From contig NZ_JBFBIK010000013.1 in assembly GCF_040685555.1 (NCBI RefSeq), positions 30,030-94,029 of the forward strand: 64,000 nucleotides of DNA. Direction: 5' to 3'. The DNA comes from Sphaerisporangium sp040685555 (GTDB lineage Bacteria; Actinomycetota; Actinomycetes; Streptosporangiales; Streptosporangiaceae). The notes under the pieces are model-generated. The model ran no database searches and was not told where the DNA came from. It saw nothing but the letters and a program-made list of their open reading frames with translations. Positions 8,901-16,535 of this stretch are shown piece by piece. The position numbers and the translations under genes are program-made. Within the stretch, counting starts at the first letter, position 1. Every line of letters begins with the position of its first letter.

Positions 8901-9805
8901 CCGGCGACGCCGAGAGCCTGTTCGATCACCTCGGCCTGGCCGTCGACGCCGGGCGCGGTGTACCCGGCGCGCATCCGGCCGTCGTTGTTGGCCGCGGACC
9001 CGAGGATCACCGCGTGGATGACGTCGCCGTCGTTGATCGCGTCGGACATGCGCTTGAGCGCCACCGTGCCCACGCCGCTGCCCATGACGGTGCCGCTCGC
9101 CTCGGCGTCGAAGCTGCGGACCCGCCCGTCCGGCGACATGATGCCGCCCTGCTCGTACAGGTAACCGGCCGGCTGGGGGAGCGGGGTGAAGGCCCCGCCG
9201 GCGAGCGCGATGTCGCATTCGTAGGTCAGCAGGCTCTGGCAGGCGAGGTGCACCGACACCAGCGACGTCGAGCAGAAGGTCTGGACCGTCACCGCCGGCC
9301 CGCGCAGGCCCAGCTTGTAGGAGACCAGCGAGGCGAGCGAGTCGCGCTCGTTGCCGACCGCCATGAGCAGGGCGCCGCCGGGCTGCCCGGCGAGGTGCTG
9401 GATGTTCTGGACGATGTAGTCGGGGAAGCCGCAACCGGCGAACACGGCGACCTGCCCCGGCACGTCGGTCGGGCAGTAGCCCGCGCTCTCCAGGGCCTCC
9501 CAGGAACACTCCAGGAACAGCTTGTGCTGGGGATCCATCGTCTCGGCCTCGCGGGGGTTGATCCCGAAGACCGTGGCGTCGAACTGGTCGAGGTCGTCCA
9601 GCGGGCCGCCGACGCGGACGTAGCGCGGGTCGGCCAGCCGGCCGGGCTCGACGCCGGTCTCGCGCAGCTCCTCTTCGGTGATCTCGCGCAGGCCCTTGAC
9701 CCCGGCCAGCACGTTGCGCCACAGCTCGGCGACGCTGCCCGCTCCGGGGAAACGCCCGGACATTCCGATCAGTGCGACCGCCGAGTCGTAGTCGGTTACC
9801 GTCAT
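5948..9805 (-). CDS. Type I polyketide synthase, KS-KR-ACP, AT domain missing
   Basis: 1285 residues from ATG 9805, with GGAAGG about 6 bases upstream and a 4-base ATGA overlap with the preceding PKS. Ketosynthase about 7-430, with Cys178 in VQTFCSTSLVSVHL, His314 in VECHATGTMLGD and His352 in KPSLGHLDRASG. Between KS and the LPTYPFQRRRYW linker (about 641) there are only about 210 residues and no GxSxG acyltransferase motif, where a normal module has about 450. Ketoreductase follows (TGGLGDVG near 927, Ser in TLSSIAAV, Tyr1091 in APYAAANAAL). The carrier domain has the pantetheine serine at 1240 in FFELGGHSLL, an NRPS-like form. No thioesterase. An AT must act in trans. Confidence 0.9.
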   Translation of the reverse strand: MTVTDYDSAVALIGMSGRFPGAGSVAELWRNVLAGVKGLREITEEELRETGVEPGRLADPRYVRVGGPLDDLDQFDATVFGINPREAETMDPQHKLFLECSWEALESAGYCPTDVPGQVAVFAGCGFPDYIVQNIQHLAGQPGGALLMAVGNERDSLASLVSYKLGLRGPAVTVQTFCSTSLVSVHLACQSLLTYECDIALAGGAFTPLPQPAGYLYEQGGIMSPDGRVRSFDAEASGTVMGSGVGTVALKRMSDAINDGDVIHAVILGSAANNDGRMRAGYTAPGVDGQAEVIEQALGVAGVKPDTVGYVECHATGTMLGDSIELAAMNRAFAQPRETPCVLGSLKPSLGHLDRASGVTGLMRAALNLKHELLPGTPDYETPNPALATAQDRFTVLTEHRPWPEGPHPRRAGVNSFGLGGTNAHVVMEQAPPRPARPERPGPHLLVYSGTDDQALLDLTERLRRHLDDNRDEDLADVAFTLQVSRGGFARRRAIVCRDRDDALAALDDPARWIDGKTQRRNPKVLLVEGAGEVPSAWWPELHAAVAEVLRPGGEARGASRTVAAGRDEALSALTDALSGLGVHVLHDGSSLPTGVEEVIVAPGRGVSAAEWLLATVARLWQAGSSIDWATLHAGAGRRVELPTYPFQRRRYWVKPRPGQAAAPPSEGKNFDRAQWTYLPTWQQRPLPVAGLDERLRLAGPWLVFTDDERGEALVERLTHAGAEVTAVRGGDRFHQDDAGDFTVRVDKADDMAELLYSLAASPRAIIHGFSLAAAEAGPGDDPVTHFDGEQYRGFYSALALARELVDNTGSAPRAELALLTSQAVGVLGSDLRHPEHSTLAALAPSLAQENPRLRCRHIDSDVAPSGNPGALESLTTQILAAVVCPHEGPVAVRAGETWLRRYEPFPIQEPTPEDRPIRDGDTVLITGGLGDVGLVLSRHLAGKYGCRLVLTARSPLPPREEWEGYLSAVPERGERTARHIRNILDLEARGATVLAMSADASDEAQMRAVVEAAVERFGEIDVAVHGAGVQEGGFFNFAHLMDRDQCDAHMAAKVKGFHVLQAVLKDQAPDRRITLSSIAAVLGGMTLAPYAAANAALDAYIRVARTSDAGRWITVDWDTWSIDPERLEGHSSAVLDYAMAPSEAVDVFERTLSAGDRVGHLVISTGSLDARIAQWVTGDIHEANGEYDDQERHPRPDLSTPYVEPREGTEATLSEIWSRVLSIEPIGATDNFFELGGHSLLAIELTTRIRKALNASVPVTGLLECPTVRQLAALLDSRDGVDEE

Positions 9806-12800
9806 GACGTCCTTCCGCTCCGGAGCATGTTGCGTCGCTGTTCGATGCGGGACCGCTGCTGGTCGCGGGCCCCGGCGGCCTGTTCGTCCTTCTCCTCGTC
9901 GGCGGCGGCGGCCTCGGCGAGCGAGGCGACCGTGGGCGCCTGGTACAGGAGGTGCGGCGGCAGGTAGGACAGTTCGAGCGCCTTGCGGACCTCGGCGATG
10001 ATCTCCATGCCGAGCAGGGAGTTGCCGCCGAGCTCGAAGAAGTTGTCGTGCACGCCGACCTGTTCGAGGCCGAGCGCCTCGGCCCACACTCCGGCGATGG
10101 CCTCCTCGGCCGGTGACTGCGGCTCGACGTACGCCGTCGAGAGGTCCGGTCGTGGATGCCGGCCGAACGCGTCCCTGATCTTCTTGACCGTCGCCTGGTG
10201 GCTCTCGATCGACGAGCGGCGGCTCATCGCCACCAGCGGCGCGAACTCCTGCGTGGACGCGATGGTGTGCGGCTCGCCGCTGGCCAGCACCCGCAGCAGG
10301 GTCTGGAACCCCTGGTCGAAGGTGATGCCGAAGGTCTCCCGGTACCACTCGAAGTACTGCCGCGACCCCTCGTCGTAGTTGTCGAGCCCTTCGGTCCAGC
10401 CGTTCCAGGTCCACTCGCCCCAGTCGATCGAGGCCACGGTGACCCCGGGGAGCGCGTCGCTGAGCGCGAACGCGTCGAGGTAGGCGTTGGCCGCGCAGTA
10501 GTCGACCTGGCCCGCGCCGCCTCCCGTCGCCGAGGTGGTCGAGGAGAACAGCGCGACGAAGTCGACCGGTACGTCCCGCAGCGCGTCGGCGATGGCGAGC
10601 GTGCCCCCCACCTTGGGCGCGAGCACCCGTTCGATGTCGGCGGCCGTCTTGAACTGCATCAGCCCGACGGCGGGCACCGCCGCGCAGTGCAGCACGCCGT
10701 TGAGCTCGCCGAAACGTTCAAGGGCGGTGCCGACGGCACGGCGCATGTCATCGGGTTGCGAGACGTCGCCCGCCACCGTGACGACCTCGGTCCCGGCCGT
10801 GACCAGCCGCTGGAGGCCGTCGAGCCGCCTGCGCACTTCGTCGGCGGTGCCCGGGGACGCGAGGATCTGTCCCCACTGCTCCCGGGTAGGCACCGGCGTC
10901 CTGCCCATCAGGACGAGCCGTGCCTGGTACTGCCCGGCGAGCCGCTCGGCCATCGCGAGGCCGATGCCGCCGAGGCCGCCGGTCACCAGGTACGTGCCGC
11001 CGCGCCGGACCTCGGCGGCGGGAGCGGCGTCCTTGATGCAGGACGCGTCGAGCACCTCGTAGCCGGGAACCCAGCGCCGGCCGTCGCGCAGCGCCACCAC
11101 CTGGTCGGCGGGCTCGGCGCGGAGCTCGGCGAGCACCGCGCGCGGCCGGTTCTGCGCCGTCTCGGCGTCGAGGTCGATCAGCCGGGTCTGGACGCGCGGG
11201 TACTCGACCGGGATGAGCCGAGTCGGGCCGAGCAGGGTGCCCCGCTCCGCCCGGACCACGTCGCCGGGGAGCACCCGCTGGCTGCCGACGGTGACGATGT
11301 CGAGCGACCACGGCGAGAGCCCGACGTCACCGGCCGCGCGGGCGAACGCGACCAGGGTGTGCAGGCCGCGCTGGAGGCAGTCCTCCGTCGGGTCGCCCTC
11401 GGGTGGCGCCGCGTCGGCGGTCCACAGGTGCACGATGCGCTCGGGCCGGCGGTCCTGGTCACCCAGCTCCCGCAGCACGGCGATGGCGTCCTCCTGCGAG
11501 CCCGGCCGCACCACCATGCCGTCCGGCCCGGCGGCGAACCCGTCGCCCGGCCGTACCAGCACGACCTCGCGGCCGGCCGCCGAAAGGTGCTCGCGCAGCG
11601 ACGCGGCGAGCGTGTCCGCCAGGCCGGTGTCGGTGTAGATCAGCCAGCGGCCGGCCTCCTCGGCGCGGGCCGGGCGCGGCGTGGTCTGGTGCCATACCGG
11701 CACGTTGACCCACTGCTCCTCGGGGAGCCGGGGGAGCGCCTTGGCGATGCTGGTCGGGTCGTTCTCGTCGAGCAGGGGCGCGCCGCTGCCGGCCGCCGTC
11801 TGGTCGATCTCCAGCCAGTACTCCTGGTGCTCGAACGGGTACGTCGGCAGCGGGACGCGTCCGGGAGCCCAGCCGGTCTCCGGCGCGGTACTGGTGGAGG
11901 TGAGGTCGTGCAGCGCCGCCCAGTCGACCGTCACCCCCGACAGCCACAGCTTGCCGACCGCCGTGGCGCCGGTGGCGTGGGCGTCCTGCTGGTCGTTCGC
12001 GGCCGGCAGGGTCGTGACGATCAGCGGCCACTGGCTCCGGTCGCAGTCGGGGTGACCGCGGGTCAGCGCGCCGAGGGACTGGCCGGGGCCGATCTCGGCG
12101 AGGGCCGTGTCGCCGCCGTCGAGCACGTGGGCGAGCGCCGCCCCGAACTCCACCGTCTGGCACATGTGCCGGGCCCAGTAGCCGGGGTCGGTGACGACCT
12201 CCTCGGTGGCGGGCTGCCCGGTGACGTTGCTGATGTAGGAGATTGTCGGCGCGTTGAGGGTGACGTTGTCGGCGATCCAGGCGGTCAGCTCGGCCGCCAC
12301 CGGCGCGAGCATCCGGGAGTGGTACGCGTGCGTGGTCGCGAGGCGCCTGCTTCCGATCTCCGCCTTCAGCAGCAGGGCGGAGGCCTCCTCGACCGCCTCG
12401 GCGGGTCCGGCCAGCACCACCTGCGACCCGGTACGTACGGCCACGTCCAGGTCGCGGGTGAACAGCTCGCCGAGCACCGCGCGCAGGCGCCGCTCGTCGG
12501 CGGCCACGGCGAGCATGGCGCCCTCGGGCTGCGAGGTGATCAGCTTGGCCCGGTAGGCGACCAGCCGGAGCGCGTCGGGCAGCGACAGCACGCCCGACAG
12601 GCAGGCGGCCACGTACTCGCCCAGGCTGTAGCCGACCATGATCTCGGGCTGAATGCCCCAGCGCATGAACTGCCGCGCAAGCGCGTACTCGGCGACGAAG
12701 ACGGCGGGCTGGATCAGGTGCGCGTCCGACGTGGGCGCGGGAACGGTGTCCCCACTCCGCCCGAGGAGCCGGGCGAGGTCGCTCGTGCCGCTGACGTCTC

Positions 12801-14562
12801 GTTCGGCGGGCACGAACATGTCGGACAGCTGCGCCGCCTCGGTGAGGCCGAGGACGGCCACGCACTCGTCGACGTCGGCGCGGAACGCGGGGTCGTCGGC
12901 GTAGAGCGACGCCACCATGCCCGGGTACTGCTCGCCGACCCCGGCGATCAGGAAGCCGGCCTTGCGGCCGATCGTGGCGTCCGTACGGCCGAGCGGCCCG
13001 GCGACGTCCGCGAGCAGTTCGGCCGCGCGCCCGGTGGAGTCGGCGATGACGACCTTGCGGTGGCCGAAGAGCTTGCGGCCGACCTGCAGCGTGTACGCGA
13101 CGTCGCCGAGGTCGAGCTCGGGGCTCGCCTCCAGGCGCTTGGCGAGCCTGGCGCACGACTGCTCGGCGGCCGACGCGGAGCGGGCGGACACCGGCAGGAC
13201 CTGCCAGCGGCGCGGGCGCTCACGTCGGGGCGCGGCCTGCGGGGCCTCGGTGATGATGGCGTGGGCGTTCGTCCCGCCCATGCCGAGGGAGCTGATCCCG
13301 GCGATCCTCGGCCGGTCGGAGCCGCGCGGCCACGGCGTGGGCTCGGAGGTGACCCGGAAGGGGCTGTTGTCGAAGTCGATCTCGGGGTTCGGGGCGCGGT
13401 AGTGCAGGGTTCCCGGGATCAGCTCGTGGCGCAGCGACTGGATGACCTTGATGAGTCCGGTGACGCCGGACGCCCGGTCGAGGTGGCCGACGTTGGGCTT
13501 GATCGACCCGAGTACGCAGTACTGCTTCGCCTCGGTCGGGCCGAAGGCGCGGGTCAGGGCGGCGACCTCCATCGGGTCGCCGACCTCGGTCGCGGTGCCG
13601 TGGGCCTCGACGTAGGAGATCGCCGCCGGGTCCACCCCCGCCTTCTCGATGGCCCTTTCGACGCACCGGCGCTGGCCGTCGATGCTCGGAGCCAGGTAGC
13701 TGAACTTCATCGCGCCGTCGTTGTTGATGTGGGAGGCGCGGATGACGGCGAGCACGGTGTCCCGGTCGGCCAGCGCGCGGTCGAGGCGCTTGAGCATGAC
13801 GACGGCGGCGCCGTCGCCGAACATGCTGCCCTTCCCGTCGGCGTCGAAGGTGCGCACGTGGCCGTCGGGCGACTCCTGGCCGCCTTCCTCCCACAGGTAG
13901 CCGACCCGGTCGGGGATGCGGATCGACACGCCACCGGCCAGGGCCATGTCGCATTCGTCCCGGCGCAGGCTCTCGCCGGCGAGGTGCACGGCGACCAGGG
14001 AGGTCGAGCAGAAGGTCTGCACGGTGACGCTTGGGCCGGAGAGGTCGAGCCGGAAGGACACGTTCGTGGCGAGCGAGTCCTTGTCGTTGCCGATCATCAG
14101 CGCGGATGGGTCGATGCCCATGTCGAACGCCTTCAGGCGCGTCAGCAGGTAGGCGCTGATGTTCATGCCCGCGAACACGCCGACGCTGCCTCGGTCGCTG
14201 GGCGAGGCGTAGCCGGCGGTCTCCAGGACCTCCCACACGCACTCCAGGAAGATCCGCTGCTGCGGGTCGGCGAGCGTCGCCTCCCGGGGGTTGTAGCCGA
14301 AGAACCCGGCGTCGAACCCGCGGATGTCCGAAAGGATCGGGCGGCTTCTGACGTAGTTCGGCTGCTGGAAGGTCGTCGGGTGGACGCCGGCGAGGGTCAG
14401 CTCCTCGTCGGAGAACCGGGTGAAGGACTCGGTGCCGGTGCTGATGTTGCGCCAGAACGTCTCGACGTCGTCCGCGCCCGGAAATCGACCGGCCATGCCG
14501 ATGATCGCAATATCGGACTCGTCCGTCGAGTGTTTCGAGTCTCCAGGTGAATGTTGCTTCAT
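9802..14562 (-). CDS. Type I polyketide synthase, KS-AT-KR-ACP
   Basis: 1586 residues from ATG 14562 (AAGGGG about 8 bases upstream; ATG 14568 is an alternative). Ketosynthase about 15-440 with Cys185 (VQTFCSTSLVAVHL), His321 and His360. Acyltransferase about 535-850 with Ser646 in GYSLGEY and His748 in AYHSRML. Linker LPTYPFEHQEYW near 905. Ketoreductase with TGGLGGIG near 1194 and Tyr1355 in GQVDYCAANA; no LDD motif, so an A-type product is more likely. Carrier Ser1515 in FFELGGNSLL. There is no loading module and no thioesterase. It lies 38 bases after the ABC permease and overlaps the next PKS by 4 bases. Chain length and extender cannot be read with confidence. Confidence 0.92.
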   Translation of the reverse strand: MKQHSPGDSKHSTDESDIAIIGMAGRFPGADDVETFWRNISTGTESFTRFSDEELTLAGVHPTTFQQPNYVRSRPILSDIRGFDAGFFGYNPREATLADPQQRIFLECVWEVLETAGYASPSDRGSVGVFAGMNISAYLLTRLKAFDMGIDPSALMIGNDKDSLATNVSFRLDLSGPSVTVQTFCSTSLVAVHLAGESLRRDECDMALAGGVSIRIPDRVGYLWEEGGQESPDGHVRTFDADGKGSMFGDGAAVVMLKRLDRALADRDTVLAVIRASHINNDGAMKFSYLAPSIDGQRRCVERAIEKAGVDPAAISYVEAHGTATEVGDPMEVAALTRAFGPTEAKQYCVLGSIKPNVGHLDRASGVTGLIKVIQSLRHELIPGTLHYRAPNPEIDFDNSPFRVTSEPTPWPRGSDRPRIAGISSLGMGGTNAHAIITEAPQAAPRRERPRRWQVLPVSARSASAAEQSCARLAKRLEASPELDLGDVAYTLQVGRKLFGHRKVVIADSTGRAAELLADVAGPLGRTDATIGRKAGFLIAGVGEQYPGMVASLYADDPAFRADVDECVAVLGLTEAAQLSDMFVPAERDVSGTSDLARLLGRSGDTVPAPTSDAHLIQPAVFVAEYALARQFMRWGIQPEIMVGYSLGEYVAACLSGVLSLPDALRLVAYRAKLITSQPEGAMLAVAADERRLRAVLGELFTRDLDVAVRTGSQVVLAGPAEAVEEASALLLKAEIGSRRLATTHAYHSRMLAPVAAELTAWIADNVTLNAPTISYISNVTGQPATEEVVTDPGYWARHMCQTVEFGAALAHVLDGGDTALAEIGPGQSLGALTRGHPDCDRSQWPLIVTTLPAANDQQDAHATGATAVGKLWLSGVTVDWAALHDLTSTSTAPETGWAPGRVPLPTYPFEHQEYWLEIDQTAAGSGAPLLDENDPTSIAKALPRLPEEQWVNVPVWHQTTPRPARAEEAGRWLIYTDTGLADTLAASLREHLSAAGREVVLVRPGDGFAAGPDGMVVRPGSQEDAIAVLRELGDQDRRPERIVHLWTADAAPPEGDPTEDCLQRGLHTLVAFARAAGDVGLSPWSLDIVTVGSQRVLPGDVVRAERGTLLGPTRLIPVEYPRVQTRLIDLDAETAQNRPRAVLAELRAEPADQVVALRDGRRWVPGYEVLDASCIKDAAPAAEVRRGGTYLVTGGLGGIGLAMAERLAGQYQARLVLMGRTPVPTREQWGQILASPGTADEVRRRLDGLQRLVTAGTEVVTVAGDVSQPDDMRRAVGTALERFGELNGVLHCAAVPAVGLMQFKTAADIERVLAPKVGGTLAIADALRDVPVDFVALFSSTTSATGGGAGQVDYCAANAYLDAFALSDALPGVTVASIDWGEWTWNGWTEGLDNYDEGSRQYFEWYRETFGITFDQGFQTLLRVLASGEPHTIASTQEFAPLVAMSRRSSIESHQATVKKIRDAFGRHPRPDLSTAYVEPQSPAEEAIAGVWAEALGLEQVGVHDNFFELGGNSLLGMEIIAEVRKALELSYLPPHLLYQAPTVASLAEAAAADEEKDEQAAGARDQQRSRIEQRRNMLRSGRTS

Positions 14563-14600
14563 CAACATGCCCCTTATTTGCCTGTGTGATCGAATGTGCG

Positions 14601-15410
14601 TCAGAGCAAGCGGCTGCGGCCCCAGCCGCGCGTCAGCCGGCGGACGGCGAACGTGCCGGACACCACGCCGATCGCCAGCAGGACCCCGGCCGGCGCCAGC
14701 AGGCCCGCGGCGTCGCCGCGTACGGCGGCCTGCAGCATGATCAGAGCCCAGTACCCGGGTGACACGTGGGCGGCGATCTGCGCCCACTCGGGCATGATGC
14801 TGAGCGGCACCAGCGCGCCGCCGAGCGAGCTGAGTGTGAGGGCGCCCACGTCGGAGATCACGCTGAGCTCGCCGTGGCTGCGGACGATCGCGGCGAGCGC
14901 CGCGCCGATCGAAAGCAGCGTGAAGGCCCAGATCGCCATCGCCAGGGCGACGTATCCGAGGGAACGCGGCACGGGCAGGCCGATGACCAGGCACCCGTAG
15001 ATGAGCAGGATCGTCTGCTGCACGACCATGACGACGAAGATCGGTATGGTCTTCCCCAGCAGCAGCTCGGTCGCCGAGGCCTTGCTCACGCGCAGCCGGT
15101 CCCAGGTGCGCCAGGTGCGCTCGGCGAGGATCGCGTTGCCGGCGATGGAGATGGCGAACACCGAGAACATCACCAGCAGGCCGGTGACCACCTTGGTGGC
15201 GCCGCCCTCGACGGCCCGGACGTACAACGGCTTCAGCACCAGCATGAGGACCATCGGCATGACGACGTAGCTGATCATCTGTCCCGGGTCGCGCAGGCGG
15301 ATGGTCGTGTTGTGCTTGGCCATCGCGGCGACCCGGTAGCCGGCGTCACGCAGGTTGTCGAGCGCGCCGGCTCGGTGGGAGGTGTCGAGGGGTGCGGCAT
15401 CAAGAAGCAT
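14601..15410 (-). CDS. ABC-2 type exporter permease (DrrB-like)
   Basis: 269 residues with about six hydrophobic helices (for example ISYVVMPMVLMLVL and IPIFVVMVVQQTILLIYG) and the ABC-2 helix pattern near LSSLGGALVPLSIMPEWAQ. It overlaps the ATPase gene by 11 bases and precedes the PKS genes in the same operon. DrrAB-type pairs export antibiotics and give self-resistance, so this pair probably secretes the polyketide product. The substrate is inferred only from gene order. Confidence 0.87.
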   Translation of the reverse strand: MLLDAAPLDTSHRAGALDNLRDAGYRVAAMAKHNTTIRLRDPGQMISYVVMPMVLMLVLKPLYVRAVEGGATKVVTGLLVMFSVFAISIAGNAILAERTWRTWDRLRVSKASATELLLGKTIPIFVVMVVQQTILLIYGCLVIGLPVPRSLGYVALAMAIWAFTLLSIGAALAAIVRSHGELSVISDVGALTLSSLGGALVPLSIMPEWAQIAAHVSPGYWALIMLQAAVRGDAAGLLAPAGVLLAIGVVSGTFAVRRLTRGWGRSRLL

Positions 15411-16236
15411 CGCTGACCGCCAGGGATCGGTAGAGGTCGTCGAGGGAGGGGTTGCGCACGTCCACCGCGCTGATCGGGCGCTCGGCGCGGCCGAGCATGT
15501 CGATCAGGGTGGCCGCCGGCTCCGTCGTCGAGACCACCATCTCCTCCCCGTTGTCCAGGAGGAGCCTCACCTCGCCCGGCAGCCCGTCGACCAGCTCCTC
15601 GTAGGTGCCCCTGGCGATGACCCGGCCGTTGCGGGCGACCGCGATCGTGGCCTGGAGCTCGGTGAGCTCGGGCAGGTAGTGGGTGGTGTAGACGATGGCG
15701 GCGCCCTCGCCGGCACGCTGCTTGACCACATCGAGCATCGCCTCCCTGGTCTCCAGGTCGGCTCCGGCGGTGGGCTCGTCGAGCAGCAGCAGTCCCGGCC
15801 GGTGGACGAGCGCGGTGGCCGCCTGGGTGCGGCGCTGCTGGCCGCCGGACAGGCCGGCCGCGTGCCGGTCGATGAAGTCGGTGAGCCGCAGTGCGACGGC
15901 GAGATCGTCGATGGCGCTCCGCAGCGCCGTGCGCCGCAGCCCGGCGAGCTTGCCGAACAGTTCGAGGTGCTCGCGGACGGTGATGGAGGGGTACAGCGCG
16001 ATGTGCTGGGGCGCGACTCCTACCTGACCTCGGGTGGCGGCGGGCACCTTGCCGTCGATGGTCACGTGGCCGCTGTCCGGGCGGATCAGGTGCGACACGA
16101 TCTCGACGAAGGTCGTCTTGCCCGCGCCGTTGTGCCCGACCAGCCCGACGATCTCACCGGCCGCGACGCTCAGGTCGAACCCGTCGAGAGCCTGGACCGA
16201 GCCATAGCGCTTGACCAGATCGATTGCTTCCAGCAA
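15400..16236 (-). CDS. ABC exporter ATP-binding protein (DrrA-like)
   Basis: 278 residues with Walker A GHNGAGKTTF, signature LSGGQQRR, Walker B LLLLDEPTAGAD and the switch His in YTTHYLPE. It pairs with the permease just downstream to form a DrrAB-type exporter, first gene of the polyketide operon. The start is TTG 16236, chosen because a textbook ribosome site AAGGAGGTG lies about 6 bases upstream; the rare start with a perfect site suggests tuned translation. Confidence 0.9.
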   Translation of the reverse strand: MLEAIDLVKRYGSVQALDGFDLSVAAGEIVGLVGHNGAGKTTFVEIVSHLIRPDSGHVTIDGKVPAATRGQVGVAPQHIALYPSITVREHLELFGKLAGLRRTALRSAIDDLAVALRLTDFIDRHAAGLSGGQQRRTQAATALVHRPGLLLLDEPTAGADLETREAMLDVVKQRAGEGAAIVYTTHYLPELTELQATIAVARNGRVIARGTYEELVDGLPGEVRLLLDNGEEMVVSTTEPAATLIDMLGRAERPISAVDVRNPSLDDLYRSLAVSDAS

Positions 16237-16495
16237 CGTGCCACCTCCTTAAGTATTCACGCCGACTGTGGCATCCGCGCTGTAGGGTGTTATCGTTGCG
16301 ACTTCCATTCATGCGGCATGCCCACCGCGTATTCGGCCGGCGCACTAAATACCTCGCGACATCCAACGGCTGAATACGGTTGACCCGGTGAAATCGAGGT
16401 TACCGCCACCATCCCGGCATATGATGGGCGCGCTGTTGGCAAGAAGTGGCCTGAAAGAACAGGCCATCGGTTGGGCCACGATCCGGCACCTGAAC

Positions 16496-16524
16496 TTGAC
16501 GACAACCCTTAGGTCTGCTGTCAT
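16496..16524 (+). promoter_or_regulatory. Possible promoter of the GT39-like gene
   Basis: TTGACG at 16496-16501, a 17-base spacer, then TGTCAT at 16519-16524 (4 of 6 consensus bases). The ATG at 16536 is 12 bases from the end of this box and has no Shine-Dalgarno sequence, fitting a leaderless or near-leaderless message. The rest of 16237-16535 must also carry the leftward promoter of the exporter/PKS operon, which I could not locate. Confidence 0.35.
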
Positions 16525-16535
16525 CCTCAATTGTC

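Noticed and set aside
10156..14550. Very long plus-strand open frame opposite the first PKS (over 1400 codons)
   Set aside because: It is the antisense shadow of GC-rich PKS codons: Arg/Gly/Val/Asp repetitive composition, no domain, and the minus-strand PKS explains every motif.
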